Assembly (NCBI RefSeq): GCF_002872255.1
Contig: NZ_NIPR01000005.1
Coordinates: 62,001 to 126,000, forward strand
From: Companilactobacillus nuruki
GTDB lineage: Bacteria; Bacillota; Bacilli; Lactobacillales; Lactobacillaceae
Length of the DNA stretch: 64,000 nt
Reading direction: 5' to 3'
This document shows, one piece after another, positions 41,004-51,963 of this stretch. A program made the translations under genes and the position numbers. Position 1 is the first letter of the stretch. Every line of letters begins with the position of its first letter. The notes under the pieces were generated by a model, which saw only the letters and a program-made list of their open reading frames with translations, did not search any database and was not told the origin of the DNA.

Positions 41004-42561
41004 ACTCAATAGTTGCAGGCGGCTTAGAAGTAATATCATAAACTACACGGTTAACATGATCGACTTCATTTACGATTCTAACGGAGATCTTTTGCAATAC
41101 ATCCCAAGGAATCTGAGCAAAATCAGCTGTCATACCATCGATTGATGTAACGGCACGGATACCGATTGTATAATCATAAGTTCTACCATCGCCCATAACA
41201 CCAACTGAACGAATTCCTGGCAAGACTGTAAAGTATTGCCAAATTTTTTCGTCTAAGCCGTTCTTAGCGATTTCGTCACGAAGAATCCAGTCACTATCAC
41301 GAACAATTTGTAACTTATCCTCAGTAACTTCGCCAATAACACGAATTCCAAGACCTGGGCCTGGGAATGGTTGACGCCATACAAGGTCGTGTGGCATTCC
41401 TAGTTTTTCACCAAGCTCACGAACTTCATCTTTGAACAATGTTCTAAGTGGTTCGATCAACTTAAATTGCATGTCTTCTGGAAGTCCACCAACATTATGG
41501 TGAGATTTGATTGTTTGAGCAGTACTTGTACCACTTTCGATAACATCTGTATAAAGTGTTCCTTGAGCTAAGAAGTCGATACCATCCAACTTAGTAGCTT
41601 CATCGTTAAACACTTGGATAAATTCGTTACCAATGATCTTACGTTTTCTTTCCGGATCAGTTACGCCAGCAAGTTTGTCTAAGAAACGTTTTTGAGCATC
41701 AACTTTGATGATGTTCAAACCAAACTTACCTTCCAAACTATCCATAACTTGATCTGCTTCATTTTTACGAAGAAGACCATGATCAACGAAGATACTTGTC
41801 AATTGTGTTCCAATGGCCTTGTGTAGTAAAACACCAACAACAGAAGAATCAACACCACCAGATAATCCAAGAAGAACCTTCTTGTCACCGACAGTATCAC
41901 GAATCTTTTGAATTTGTTGATCAATGAAATCATCCATTGACCAGTTAGCTTCTGCACCACAAACGTCAAAGGCAAAGTGTTTCAAGATTTCTGAACCGAA
42001 CTCAGTATTTCTAACTTCGGTATGGAATTGTACACCATACATTTTCTTTTCGTCATTAGCGATTGAAGAAATAGGTGCATTCTTACTTGTTGCAACAACT
42101 TTGAACCCAGTAGGTGCTTCTCTTACAAGATCACCATGACTCATCCAAACATATTGTTTTTCAGGTAAGCCTTTGAACAATACAGAATCTTTTTCTGTAA
42201 CAGTAATATCAGCACGTCCGTATTCACGGTTATCAGCTGATTCTACTTTTCCGCCAAGATTATAAGACATCAATTGCATACCGTAACAAATACCAAGAAT
42301 AGGAATACCTAACTTGTAAATGTCTTGGTCGATTGAAAAGGCATCTTTATCGTAGACACTCATTGGTCCACCAGAAAGAATAATACCTTTAGGATTGATT
42401 TCTTTAACTTCTGCAGCAGTAATAGTATTTGGTAGTAACTCAGAGTAAATTCCAATATCTCTGATTCTACGAGTAATCAATTGGTTATATTGACTACCGT
42501 AATCTAGAACGATGATGCTATCAGCATCAGGCCATTGCTTGCTCAAATCAATTTCCCCCAT
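40996..42561 (-). CDS. guaA: GMP synthase (glutamine-hydrolysing)
   Basis: 521 aa. N-terminal class I glutamine amidotransferase ([23 protein letters not shown] with the catalytic Cys, VQFHTEV), ATP-pyrophosphatase SGGVDSSV, and a C-terminal dimerisation domain ending PPATIEWE. Makes GMP from XMP. The ATG at 42561 fits homologue length but has no ribosome site; the predicted transcript starts only about 9 bases upstream. Target of the mobile element. Confidence 0.95.
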   Translation of the reverse strand: MGEIDLSKQWPDADSIIVLDYGSQYNQLITRRIRDIGIYSELLPNTITAAEVKEINPKGIILSGGPMSVYDKDAFSIDQDIYKLGIPILGICYGMQLMSYNLGGKVESADNREYGRADITVTEKDSVLFKGLPEKQYVWMSHGDLVREAPTGFKVVATSKNAPISSIANDEKKMYGVQFHTEVRNTEFGSEILKHFAFDVCGAEANWSMDDFIDQQIQKIRDTVGDKKVLLGLSGGVDSSVVGVLLHKAIGTQLTSIFVDHGLLRKNEADQVMDSLEGKFGLNIIKVDAQKRFLDKLAGVTDPERKRKIIGNEFIQVFNDEATKLDGIDFLAQGTLYTDVIESGTSTAQTIKSHHNVGGLPEDMQFKLIEPLRTLFKDEVRELGEKLGMPHDLVWRQPFPGPGLGIRVIGEVTEDKLQIVRDSDWILRDEIAKNGLDEKIWQYFTVLPGIRSVGVMGDGRTYDYTIGIRAVTSIDGMTADFAQIPWDVLQKISVRIVNEVDHVNRVVYDITSKPPATIEWE

Positions 42562-42576
42562 TTTTTTATTTATTCT

Positions 42577-42605
42577 ATTGTATACGAAATTGAGCTCCAT
42601 GTCAT
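42577..42605 (-). promoter_or_regulatory. guaA promoter giving a near-leaderless transcript
   Basis: On the minus strand ATGACA, 17-base spacer, TACAAT (42577-42582). The 11-mer TATTGTATACG occurs twice here (about 42576 and 42607). A start near 42570 would leave about 9 bases before the ATG. Confidence 0.55.
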
Positions 42606-42618
42606 ATATTGTATACGC

Positions 42619-43545
42619 TTAATATTTACGAAGATAAATTTTGTCAATTTGGTGATCCTCAGACTTATGCAAAATCAGATTAGCCCGGTTCATTGTCGGT
42701 TTAATATAATCACGCAAATTTGGATAGTTGATCGTATCCCAAACGTTTCTAGCCATTGCCATAGCATCTTTTTCTGGCATCTGGGTGAATTGATAATAAT
42801 AACTGTTTGGATCATTTCTAGCTAAGTCTAATAGCGTTTCAAAGCGATTCAAGAACCACGCTTCAACATCTTTGATCTCAGCATCAATATAAATCGAAAA
42901 ATCAAAGAAATCACTGACATAAATCTGTGCATTATGAGGTAATTGTAATACATTTATTCCTTCAACGATCAAAATATCTGGATTGTCTGTTTCTTCATAT
43001 CTTCCCGGAATGATGTCATAAATATTATGTGAATAAAGTGGATACTTAATTTTTCCACCTTTAGTTTTGACTTCACCTAGAAAATTTAAAAGTTTCTCCA
43101 TATCATAAGTTTCTGGGAAACCTTTCTTGTTCATTAAATTGCGTTCCTTCAGAATCTTACTAGGATACAGAAATCCATCCGTTGTCATCTGTGAGACTTT
43201 ATATTGTGGATAAGCTCTTTCCAACATAATCTTTAACAATCGTGCAGTTGTACTTTTACCAACCGCCACGGAACCGGAAACTCCGATTATAAAAGGAATT
43301 TTCCGTGTTGATCCGTCAACAAATTCATTCTTTAATTTGGTTAGTTTTCGATAGTTCTTCAAATAAATATGAAGTAAATGACGGATCGGTGCGTAAACTG
43401 AACGAACATCATCAATTGAAATCTCATCATCTAAAGATTTGATTTTACGCAATTCACCATCGGTAATGGCTTGTTTAGTATATTCGCCGTGGAAATTTTC
43501 CCATTGTTTTCTAGTAAATTCATCATAGTTAGCTAAACTTTGCAT
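42619..43545 (-). CDS. coaA: Pantothenate kinase, type I
   Basis: 308 aa. P-loop GVSGSVAVGKSTTARLL, TTDGFLYP, and DFFDFSIYIDA match CoaA. First step of coenzyme A synthesis. AGGG ribosome site. Upstream of guaA in the same direction. Confidence 0.95.
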   Translation of the reverse strand: MQSLANYDEFTRKQWENFHGEYTKQAITDGELRKIKSLDDEISIDDVRSVYAPIRHLLHIYLKNYRKLTKLKNEFVDGSTRKIPFIIGVSGSVAVGKSTTARLLKIMLERAYPQYKVSQMTTDGFLYPSKILKERNLMNKKGFPETYDMEKLLNFLGEVKTKGGKIKYPLYSHNIYDIIPGRYEETDNPDILIVEGINVLQLPHNAQIYVSDFFDFSIYIDAEIKDVEAWFLNRFETLLDLARNDPNSYYYQFTQMPEKDAMAMARNVWDTINYPNLRDYIKPTMNRANLILHKSEDHQIDKIYLRKY

Positions 43546-43637
43546 ATTATTAAACCCTGCCCAATATAATAATTAACTTTTATTAGTTTTCTGGTATTCT
43601 AGTATAGTATAGAACTTTTTCAACAAAGGAAACATAT

Positions 43638-44213
43638 ATGAAGAGAATAGTATTATTTGGGGACTCAACCATGATGGGATTTCGGAATGGAAAAGCCAGC
43701 GATATCTTGGCAAAACGCATTCGGAATGACTTTCCAGGTTTTGAAGTCATTAACATGTCGATTTCAGACTACAAAACCAATAATGCTATGACACGTGTTG
43801 ATCGTGTTAAAAAGCTGAATCCTGCTGTTGTCATACTTGGATTCGGTGTCAATGATATTTCCATAGACGATGAAATCAAACCCGGTAAATTTGCAGCTAA
43901 TCTGACTAATATAATAGAAACTTTGGGCAGTCAAAGGGTAATTTTACTATCTCCACCCTACATTGACTGGCTCAAGGACCCAACAAGGCCTTGGACACGT
44001 CAATTACAATTTGAATTGGTAACAGAACATCTCAGCAAGCAATTAAATGTACCATACATTGATTTATTGCATGATATGGCTAACTGTACTGATCCAAAGG
44101 AATTATTACAAGAGGATGGTTTGCACTTTACCAAGCAAGGTTATAATCTCTTAGAAGACGATTTAATACCAGAAATTAAAGCTACACTAACGGATGTGTT
44201 AGTGTCGAACTGA
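43638..44213 (+). CDS. SGNH/GDSL-type esterase
   Basis: 191 aa. Block I LFGDSTMMGF (Ser nucleophile), GFGVNDIS (block III Asn), and EDGLHFTKQGYN (Asp and His of the triad). No signal peptide, so cytoplasmic. AAAGGA ribosome site. Forms a pair with the next gene (11-bp gap). Confidence 0.88.
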   Translation: MKRIVLFGDSTMMGFRNGKASDILAKRIRNDFPGFEVINMSISDYKTNNAMTRVDRVKKLNPAVVILGFGVNDISIDDEIKPGKFAANLTNIIETLGSQRVILLSPPYIDWLKDPTRPWTRQLQFELVTEHLSKQLNVPYIDLLHDMANCTDPKELLQEDGLHFTKQGYNLLEDDLIPEIKATLTDVLVSN

Positions 44214-44224
44214 AGGAGCACTTT

Positions 44225-44860
44225 ATGGATTTAAATATTCCTCAAAAATATTTTATTTTATCGTGTAACGAAAAAGGTAGTATTCGTATTTTTAAGAATA
44301 CCAGACGTCGTGCTTATTTGGCGGAAAGTTCATTTTTTGACTTAGCGTTGAATGATATTATTGATTTAACAGATAACAGTGTCATCATTAATAAGGTTTT
44401 GCCAGACGACAAAAAATATCTGAACGAATTTTTCCAAATTATCAATAAAAATCAAGGTAAAAGTGTCACTCATGTCTTACGAGCAATGGCAACCAACGAA
44501 AAAATCACTCGAATTATTTATAACGAAATCGGTGATTCACTGGTAGATAAAGTTGACGTTACTAAGGCTGTGACCGGTTTAGTTTTTAAAACTAATAATT
44601 ATTTACCTAATCGGAGTGTTAAAAGAGAACTTGTGGCAGATCTTCGCAAGGAAATCTTAACCGCTGAAAAAGTTTCTCCAGAGGCATTTGCACTCTTGGC
44701 AACACTTTATGGTAACCATGATTTGAAGTTTTACTTCTCCCAATTTGAGCAAAAACAATTGAAGGACAAAATGGATCTTTATCAAAAAGATCCTACTTAT
44801 GAGAAGTTGTTTGAATTATCGAAGCGTTTGAATCGTGTTACTTTGACATTATTGAGTTAA
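44225..44860 (+). CDS. GPP34/GOLPH3-like protein (tentative)
   Basis: 211 aa, all-helical, soluble. PQKYFILSCNEKGSI at the start and the general layout recall bacterial GPP34-family proteins, which bind phosphoinositides in eukaryotes and have no set role in bacteria. Weak assignment. AAGGAG ribosome site; translated after the esterase gene. Confidence 0.5.
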   Translation: MDLNIPQKYFILSCNEKGSIRIFKNTRRRAYLAESSFFDLALNDIIDLTDNSVIINKVLPDDKKYLNEFFQIINKNQGKSVTHVLRAMATNEKITRIIYNEIGDSLVDKVDVTKAVTGLVFKTNNYLPNRSVKRELVADLRKEILTAEKVSPEAFALLATLYGNHDLKFYFSQFEQKQLKDKMDLYQKDPTYEKLFELSKRLNRVTLTLLS

Positions 44861-44876
44861 AGACTCAAAAGGCCTG

Positions 44877-44903
44877 ATTGTTTATTCAATCTGGTCTTTT
44901 TTT
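44877..44903 (+). terminator. Terminator after the esterase operon
   Basis: AAGGCCTGATTG pairs with CAATCTGGTCTT (with G-U pairs), then T7. Confidence 0.75.
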
Positions 44904-44930
44904 ATAATAACTTTAATTAAGGAGAAAAAA

Positions 44931-45806
44931 ATGAACTTTACCAACCTTCGTTATTTTTGTGATGTTGCCCATCTACATAGTTTTTCTCAAGCAGCCGAAG
45001 AAAATTTTATTTCTCAAACCGCCATTAGTCAGCAAATCGCCAAGTTAGAAACCGAACTTGGCATAACTCTAATTGATAGAGCTAAATTACCTATCGAACT
45101 AACAAGAATTGGTAAAGTAGTATACAAACGTTCACTAATAATTCTTGGACAATATGATGTTCTAAGGGGGGAGATAGCTCAACTAAAGCAGACACCAAAG
45201 TTATTAACTGTAGCTTATCCCAATGGTGCCGTAGAACCTGTTGAAAATTTGGTCTTACCGGTCATCAAATCTATCACTGACTTAGAACTCTTCTTGGTTA
45301 AAAGCGACTTGAATGATATTCAAGATAAATTATTAAATAAAACCGTTGATCTAGCAGTAAGTTTTGATTCAGAAATCACCGCAACTCAGCAACTATCCAC
45401 ATTACCGTTAGCTCAAGGTAATTATGACGTAGTAGTCGGTCCAGATCATCCCTGGTATCAAACTAAGACAATTACCCCTCAACAATTATTAAATCAACCA
45501 GTTATCTATGTAGTTAATCGACCAAATACCAATTCTTACTTGAAAATGAAAGACCATTCTAAAGCTGATAATGTTCCTTTAAATATTACTGCCACAGTCT
45601 CAGATATTGATACTGCTTTACTTCTAGTGCAACTCAATAAAGGAATTACTTTTATGCCTGATTACAAACAATTAACTAACAATTTTAATTCTTTACATCG
45701 GGTTAGGATAACCAACAGCCAACATAAGTATCAGATTTGTTTGGTCTGGAGAAAAAATGATTCTAATCCTGACTTAAAACAAGTTTTGCGAAAGTTTCAT
45801 AGATAG
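44931..45806 (+). CDS. LysR-family regulator
   Basis: 291 aa. HTH SFSQAAEENFISQTAISQQI and a substrate-binding domain. TAAGGAG ribosome site. Same direction as the NmrA-like oxidoreductase gene 97 bp downstream, its likely target. Confidence 0.88.
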   Translation: MNFTNLRYFCDVAHLHSFSQAAEENFISQTAISQQIAKLETELGITLIDRAKLPIELTRIGKVVYKRSLIILGQYDVLRGEIAQLKQTPKLLTVAYPNGAVEPVENLVLPVIKSITDLELFLVKSDLNDIQDKLLNKTVDLAVSFDSEITATQQLSTLPLAQGNYDVVVGPDHPWYQTKTITPQQLLNQPVIYVVNRPNTNSYLKMKDHSKADNVPLNITATVSDIDTALLLVQLNKGITFMPDYKQLTNNFNSLHRVRITNSQHKYQICLVWRKNDSNPDLKQVLRKFHR

Positions 45807-45903
45807 AAGTATTTACTTATATCACACCATATTTTGATATTGGCAATTGTTAAAACATTCACATAAAATGAATTTAACAATAAATTAAAGGTGGTATGAT
45901 TTT

Positions 45904-46839
45904 ATGTATAAGTATATTTTTACTGGCGTTGATGGTAATTTTGGTGGCAAGGCAGCTGAAATTGCTTTAAAAGTTTTGGATAAATCTCAATTAATTTTTA
46001 CTGCACCTACATCAAAGGGATTAGAAAAATATCAAGAACAAGGTATAGAAACCAAAACCACTGATTTTAACGACCCTGATGGTCTAGCCAAGGCATTCAT
46101 GGGAGCAAAAAAAGTTCTATTAATCTCAATGCCATTTGTAGGAGAAAAACGTCGTCAAGCACACAAAAATGTTATTGATGCCTGCTTAGCTAGCGGAGTT
46201 AAACAAATAGTGTACACATCTTTAGTAAATGCTTCCGACCCAACTAATCCAAGTATTGAAAAACTAGATCATGCTTGGACAGAATCATATATTGAAAATA
46301 CTGATTTAGACTACATTTTTTTACGCAATTCTCAATATGCTGAAGCTATGATTTCTAATTATTTTGCTATGGCAAAGACAGGTGTATTAGCTAATAATCA
46401 AGCAGACGGCAAAATAGCTTATATTTCTCGCCAAGATTGTGCTACTGCTGCGGCTTATGCCATGGCCTCTGACTTAGAACACTCAATTTTGAATATCAAC
46501 GGCCCTGAATTAATGACCATCAGCGACTTTGTAAAGATTGGTAATGAAGTTTCTGGGAATAACGTTAAATACCAAGCAGTTAGTGATGAAGAAGACTACG
46601 CTATTTTTGATAAAATGGGAGTTCCTCGTAATACTGATGGCGACTTTAAGAAAGATAGCTCTGCACCCTTCTCATCTGATGGAATGGTTACTTTTGGCAA
46701 AGCTATTCGCGAGGGTAAAATGAATACTTACTCTGACGATTATTTCAAATTAACTGGTCAGAAGGCTAGAACTGTTAAATCCATGTTTGAAAATTCTGAA
46801 GAATATCAAATTGGTGCACGTCACTCAGTTGATGCTTAA
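45904..46839 (+). CDS. NmrA-like NAD(P)-binding oxidoreductase
   Basis: 311 aa. Rossmann motif in FTGVDGNFGGKAA (GxxGxxG-like), FLRNSQYAEAMI, and ISRQDCATAAAYAM, as in NAD(P)H-binding quinone-reductase-like SDRs. AAAGGTGG ribosome site. Controlled, presumably, by the LysR protein encoded upstream. Confidence 0.8.
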   Translation: MYKYIFTGVDGNFGGKAAEIALKVLDKSQLIFTAPTSKGLEKYQEQGIETKTTDFNDPDGLAKAFMGAKKVLLISMPFVGEKRRQAHKNVIDACLASGVKQIVYTSLVNASDPTNPSIEKLDHAWTESYIENTDLDYIFLRNSQYAEAMISNYFAMAKTGVLANNQADGKIAYISRQDCATAAAYAMASDLEHSILNINGPELMTISDFVKIGNEVSGNNVKYQAVSDEEDYAIFDKMGVPRNTDGDFKKDSSAPFSSDGMVTFGKAIREGKMNTYSDDYFKLTGQKARTVKSMFENSEEYQIGARHSVDA

Positions 46840-46912
46840 TGGAGGAACCAAATAAGAAATAGTCTTTCAATATTTAATTCCATAAATATAACAGATAAAT
46901 CTTAATCACTAT

Positions 46913-46950
46913 AAAGAAGACAAATTGCGAATGCAATTTGTCTTCTTTTA
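46913..46950. terminator. Bidirectional terminator
   Basis: AAAGAAGACAAATTGC-GAAT-GCAATTTGTCTTCTTT, 16-bp perfect stem, between the oxidoreductase and the convergent GntR gene. Confidence 0.9.
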
Positions 46951-47004
46951 TTTAACTTCCATAATTTTCTAATTACGAATCATTCTTTATTTTAGAAACA
47001 TACT

Positions 47005-47733
47005 CTAATGAACCTTTTTTACTGCAAATAATTTAGCTATTCGATAATTATAATATTGTTTAGAAAAAGCCAACAATTGTCCTGAATTCAAATATGTTTC
47101 ATCTTGAACTACCAAACTTGGACTATCAATGGGAAGTTTCATAAATTCACTTGCTGATTTAGGCAACGGCTCACTCATGATCAATTGATCGATAAATCCA
47201 ACTTTAGTATCACGTTGTTGTTCAAAATAATGAAACAATGATCCATATAAATTTTTCTCAGGAATCTCCTTAATTACCGACTGCAAGTAATATGAATGTT
47301 CTAAAACATAAGGAACATCATCTAGAGAACGATATCTTTTTACCTCAATTAATCTACTATCTGGCTCAAAATCCCACGTATCAGGTAAAAACTCTGCCGC
47401 CGAAACGGGAACAATTTCTTCACTGGCCTTTTTAGTTGTCAAATTTCGACCAATACGGGCCGCCTCATCTGATAATCCTCCAGTATGATCTAAAACGATC
47501 GAACCGATATCTTGTTGTGGTCGGACAAAAGTTCCAACTCCATGTACCTGATAAACATACCCTGTTGTACTCAATTGTTTTAAAGCATGACGTAGGGCAT
47601 AACGGGTTACCTGATAGCGTTCCATCAATTCTGGTTCAGATGGTAATTTTCTATTTTCATCCATTAACTGTCCAGATTGAATTCCCGTAATAATTTTTTT
47701 AACTAAAATACTAGTATCATTTTTCGTTGTCAT
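47005..47733 (-). CDS. GntR-family regulator with UTRA domain
   Basis: 242 aa. GntR winged helix (YQVTRYALRHALKQLSTTG) and C-terminal UTRA ligand domain (LEHSYYL...). Such HutC-type proteins sense sugar phosphates. AGGGG ribosome site. Next to and downstream of the beta-glucoside operon but separated by a terminator; the palindrome at 51181 is its likely operator. Confidence 0.87.
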   Translation of the reverse strand: MTTKNDTSILVKKIITGIQSGQLMDENRKLPSEPELMERYQVTRYALRHALKQLSTTGYVYQVHGVGTFVRPQQDIGSIVLDHTGGLSDEAARIGRNLTTKKASEEIVPVSAAEFLPDTWDFEPDSRLIEVKRYRSLDDVPYVLEHSYYLQSVIKEIPEKNLYGSLFHYFEQQRDTKVGFIDQLIMSEPLPKSASEFMKLPIDSPSLVVQDETYLNSGQLLAFSKQYYNYRIAKLFAVKKVH

Positions 47734-47752
47734 TATTTACCCCTATCGATAC

Positions 47753-47785
47753 AAAAAACGTACTTCGATTGATAGAAGTACGTTC
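47753..47785 (-). terminator. Terminator of the beta-glucoside operon
   Basis: AACGTACTTC and GAAGTACGTT, 10-bp perfect stem, T6 on the minus strand. Confidence 0.82.
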
Positions 47786-47810
47786 TTCAACTTAGTATTA
47801 TCATACCTCA

Positions 47811-49259
<1,449 letters not shown>

Positions 49260-49282
49260 TTAGATTTAAAGTTTAATAAACA

Positions 49283-50644
49283 TTAAGCTGCAGCAACTTC
49301 TGTTTTTGCTTGTTCTTCGTTGTATAGTTTGTTGTCATAGAATTTAATAAATGGGAACCAAATCAAAAAGGCAATCAAAGCACAGACAATAGCCAATACA
49401 AAGGCACGCCAATCCCCACCGGAACCAATGAATCCTGATAGTCCTACAGGTGTAGGCCATGCAACTTGGGCAATCGGTGGATTAACCATATGTACCTTAA
49501 TTGCAAAGTAGGCTACTGACATTGATGTCATTGGAGCCAAGAAAAATGGAATGGCCGTATATGGATTATAAACAACCGGCATACCGAAGAGAATTGGTTC
49601 ATTGATATTGAAGAAAGCAGGAACGATACTGGCCTTACCAAGAGCACCCAGTTGAGCCGATTTGGCAAAGAACGCGATGAAAATAACCATTCCAAGTGTG
49701 GCACCAGAACCACCAATAGTTACGAAACAGTTGTTGAACTCGCCGGCATATGGCAAGTTTCCACCATGTTGATTTACAACCATATTTGACAATACGATTG
49801 GTGTTAAAAATGAGGTAACGATTGTAGCACCGTGAATACCGACTAACCAAAGAGCATGCATAAGGAAATAAATAACCAATAATCCGACCCACGTATTAGC
49901 AATATTCGTAACAAATCCAAATGGAATAGCAATGATCTTATAGATATCTGTATGCATTGCTACCAAAATCCCGTTGATAAGAATTACTGTAATAGCAATA
50001 GTTGCTGTTGGAATCAAAGCTGTAAATGAACGTGCAACCCCTGCTGGAACCGTTTCAGGCATCTTGATAGTCCAGTTACGTTTAACACACAAAGCATAAA
50101 TTTTAACTGCAATAATTGACATGATAATAGCTGTAAAAATACCAGTTGTACCTAATCTTGTTACTCCGCCAGCCATTTCCCATCCGTCAACAATCTTAGT
50201 ATCTTTATTTATGACACTAATTAGTGTCATAGCACCGTTTTTGAAAATCAATTCAGGAATACACATAAAGAAAGCCATCATTGAAATCAAAGCTCCATTA
50301 AGGGGATTAACTTCAATCTTTTCTTCCTGTGCTTGAATTCTCGTATATTCATAACCAAATACTAAACAGAAATATAATGAAAGAATTCCCATTGTGGCTT
50401 GATTAGCCAACATATATAATGGCGTAATTTTATCAAATGTAACATTAAAGAATCCTTGTAATACCGGAAAACTTTGTGGCAAAACACTGATGATCAAAAA
50501 CATTGATCCAACGATCGTAAAAGGAATCGTAGCCATCCCTGCGGCCATAACTCCACGAACTATCCTAAATTGAGCCAATTTTCCCATTGGTCCCATTAAA
50601 TGTTTGTTGAGAAATTGAAATAACTTGTTGTTACTTTCATCCAT
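49283..50644 (-). CDS. PTS EIIC permease, cellobiose/lactose type
   Basis: 453 aa, about ten membrane segments; the EIIC fold with GASIVPAFFNINEPILFGMPVVYNP-like sequence around residue 335-360 carries the sugar-binding NEP motif. No EIIA or EIIB domain here or nearby, so it must use subunits encoded elsewhere. AGGGGAG ribosome site. Confidence 0.92.
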   Translation of the reverse strand: MDESNNKLFQFLNKHLMGPMGKLAQFRIVRGVMAAGMATIPFTIVGSMFLIISVLPQSFPVLQGFFNVTFDKITPLYMLANQATMGILSLYFCLVFGYEYTRIQAQEEKIEVNPLNGALISMMAFFMCIPELIFKNGAMTLISVINKDTKIVDGWEMAGGVTRLGTTGIFTAIIMSIIAVKIYALCVKRNWTIKMPETVPAGVARSFTALIPTATIAITVILINGILVAMHTDIYKIIAIPFGFVTNIANTWVGLLVIYFLMHALWLVGIHGATIVTSFLTPIVLSNMVVNQHGGNLPYAGEFNNCFVTIGGSGATLGMVIFIAFFAKSAQLGALGKASIVPAFFNINEPILFGMPVVYNPYTAIPFFLAPMTSMSVAYFAIKVHMVNPPIAQVAWPTPVGLSGFIGSGGDWRAFVLAIVCALIAFLIWFPFIKFYDNKLYNEEQAKTEVAAA

Positions 50645-50664
50645 TGAAATTCACTCCCCTAATT

Positions 50665-51156
50665 TTATAAACTTGCTGAAAATTGTTTAATATGTTGTAA
50701 ATAACGATCTCGATCATGCTCAATCAAATAACTTCGATACTCAAGTAAAGAACTGATAATGATTCCCACTGATAAGAATCCAATTAGCCAACCTTCACTT
50801 TTGGAAGTCAAGAATGGATAAAACACTGATCTTTGACCTAATGTCACACTAATAATCAGTAACAAGTTAAAGACGGCTTGGAGGCCATAATAAATTCTTG
50901 TGATAGGTAATTTATGATTATATTTCCAATACTTACCAACTTGTTCAACCATGACAGCTCCGGCTCCCATCAATAATCCCAACGGTAGTAAACTAATCCA
51001 ACTTCCAGAACCCATCATAATAATGAACCAATATAAGTTGATAAAGAAAAATATTGCCGTTATATATCTAAAAATTAAAAAACGATTAAAATGCATACTG
51101 ATTAAGCTCAGTTTTTTACCCCCGTTTAATTGCTTTGATGTTTTAGGTGACATCAT
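50665..51156 (-). CDS. Small four-TM membrane protein of the PTS operon
   Basis: 163 aa with four hydrophobic segments and a charged C-terminus. First gene of the operon. Proteins of this size stand before cellobiose EIIC in several lactobacilli; function unknown. The ATG pair at 51156/51153 follows AGGGGAG by 9 bases; the longer frame to 51318 crosses the promoter and is rejected. Confidence 0.7.
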   Translation of the reverse strand: MMSPKTSKQLNGGKKLSLISMHFNRFLIFRYITAIFFFINLYWFIIMMGSGSWISLLPLGLLMGAGAVMVEQVGKYWKYNHKLPITRIYYGLQAVFNLLLIISVTLGQRSVFYPFLTSKSEGWLIGFLSVGIIISSLLEYRSYLIEHDRDRYLQHIKQFSASL

Positions 51157-51180
51157 TTGAATGTTCTCCCCTCTTACAAA

Positions 51181-51216
51181 ATAGTCATCCGAATGAGTAC
51201 TCGTTCGAATGACTAT
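51181..51216. promoter_or_regulatory. 36-bp near-perfect palindrome, operator of the beta-glucoside operon
   Basis: Arms ATAGTCATCCGAATGAGT and ACTCGTTCGAATGACTAT differ at two positions from perfect symmetry. It lies directly downstream of the -10, so a bound repressor (probably the GntR/UTRA protein) would block transcription. Confidence 0.75.
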
Positions 51217-51245
51217 ATAGTAGCAAATTTGTTGTTCTATGTAAA
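51217..51245 (-). promoter_or_regulatory. Promoter of the beta-glucoside operon
   Basis: On the minus strand TTTACA (51240-51245), 17-base spacer, TACTAT (51217-51222). Confidence 0.75.
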
Positions 51246-51253
51246 CGCTTTTA
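51240..51253. promoter_or_regulatory. cre site (CcpA)
   Basis: TGTAAACGCTTTTA matches the catabolite-responsive element consensus TGWAANCGNTNWCA at 13 of 14 positions and covers the -35, implying glucose repression. Confidence 0.8.
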
Positions 51254-51402
51254 TAAAATAACTTTCTACTCAAGCAAAAAACAACTGTTCCATTCACAGC
51301 AAAGAGACCCATAATCAAAGCTAATTTTTACTTATGTTTGGTTAGGGTGTAAGTATTAGGAGGATTCTATTTGGATATATATAGTGGATGCCGCACTCCA
51401 CT

Positions 51403-51534
51403 GCACAAGGAACAGTTTCGGAACGTGGTGGCCACAGTTTCAAGCCAATTCTGCAAATTGTCTCGAAATCTGGGCTTTTTGTAACCAGCAAAACTGGTAA
51501 CAAAAATTTCACCACTGAAAACTGTCCTTGTTCC
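51403..51534. repeat. Large imperfect inverted repeat (structured intergenic element)
   Basis: Arms near 51404-51418 (ACAAGGAACAGTTT) and 51518-51532 (AAACTGTCCTTGT) enclose a smaller hairpin GTAACCAG-CAAAA-CTGGTAAC. GC is clearly higher than the surroundings. No coding frame. Part of the 700-bp gene-free stretch 51254-51963. Confidence 0.5.
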
Positions 51535-51620
51535 GTTACGTGCTAGACAATCGTTGTTATTTTAGGACTCAGCATTGCGGCAAGTATAAATAGTTCTCTT
51601 CCAAATTATCCAATATTCAA

Positions 51621-51688
51621 AAATAGTCTGTATTGATATCGATCAATGTTCTTTTTCGAACAGAGATGAAAATCAATACAGACTATTT
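51621..51688. repeat. 17-bp perfect inverted repeat
   Basis: AAATAGTCTGTATTGAT (51621-51637) and ATCAATACAGACTATTT (51672-51688), with an inner GTTC/GAAC hairpin. T-rich flanks; it could act as a terminator but the loop is long (34 bases). Confidence 0.6.
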
Positions 51689-51752
51689 ATTTTTGTCAGT
51701 AAAACTAAAGCTATTTGAATAACAAAATATACAACAGTTAAGTAGCCTGGAG

Positions 51753-51887
51753 CAAAAATTAAAATCGGCTCAGCCATGAGATTTTTCTTGGCGGGTTTCC
51801 CGCCTAGAAAAAGGTCGAGCTTGGAAATCGCGTGCAGCGTGAGTTTCAAGTCGTGCCCATGGTGTTCCGGCCGAATTTTAATTTTTG
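51753..51887. repeat. 135-bp element with terminal inverted repeats and two internal hairpins (MITE-like or structured RNA)
   Basis: Ends CAAAAATTAAAATCGGC (51753-51769) and GCCGAATTTTAATTTTTG (51870-51887) pair with one bulge. Inside are GGCGGG-TTT-CCCGCC and CTTGGAAA...TTTCAAG hairpins. GC-rich interior in AT-rich surroundings. No gene. Confidence 0.55.
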
Positions 51888-51963
51888 TGGAAGGTGGCAT
51901 CTACCATTTACAATCTAACCAATCTTAAGAAAAGACCTGCTTCGATTATTAGATTCTCATTTT

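Noticed and set aside
49528-49892. Two further minus-strand ORFs within the EIIC gene
   Set aside because: Other-frame shadows of a hydrophobic membrane protein gene.
51157-51318. Upstream extension of the small PTS-operon membrane protein
   Set aside because: It covers the operator, -10, -35 and cre site.
51673-51900. 75-aa minus-strand ORF
   Set aside because: It lies across the inverted-repeat structures, has no ribosome site, and its composition follows the palindromes; better explained as non-coding repeat.
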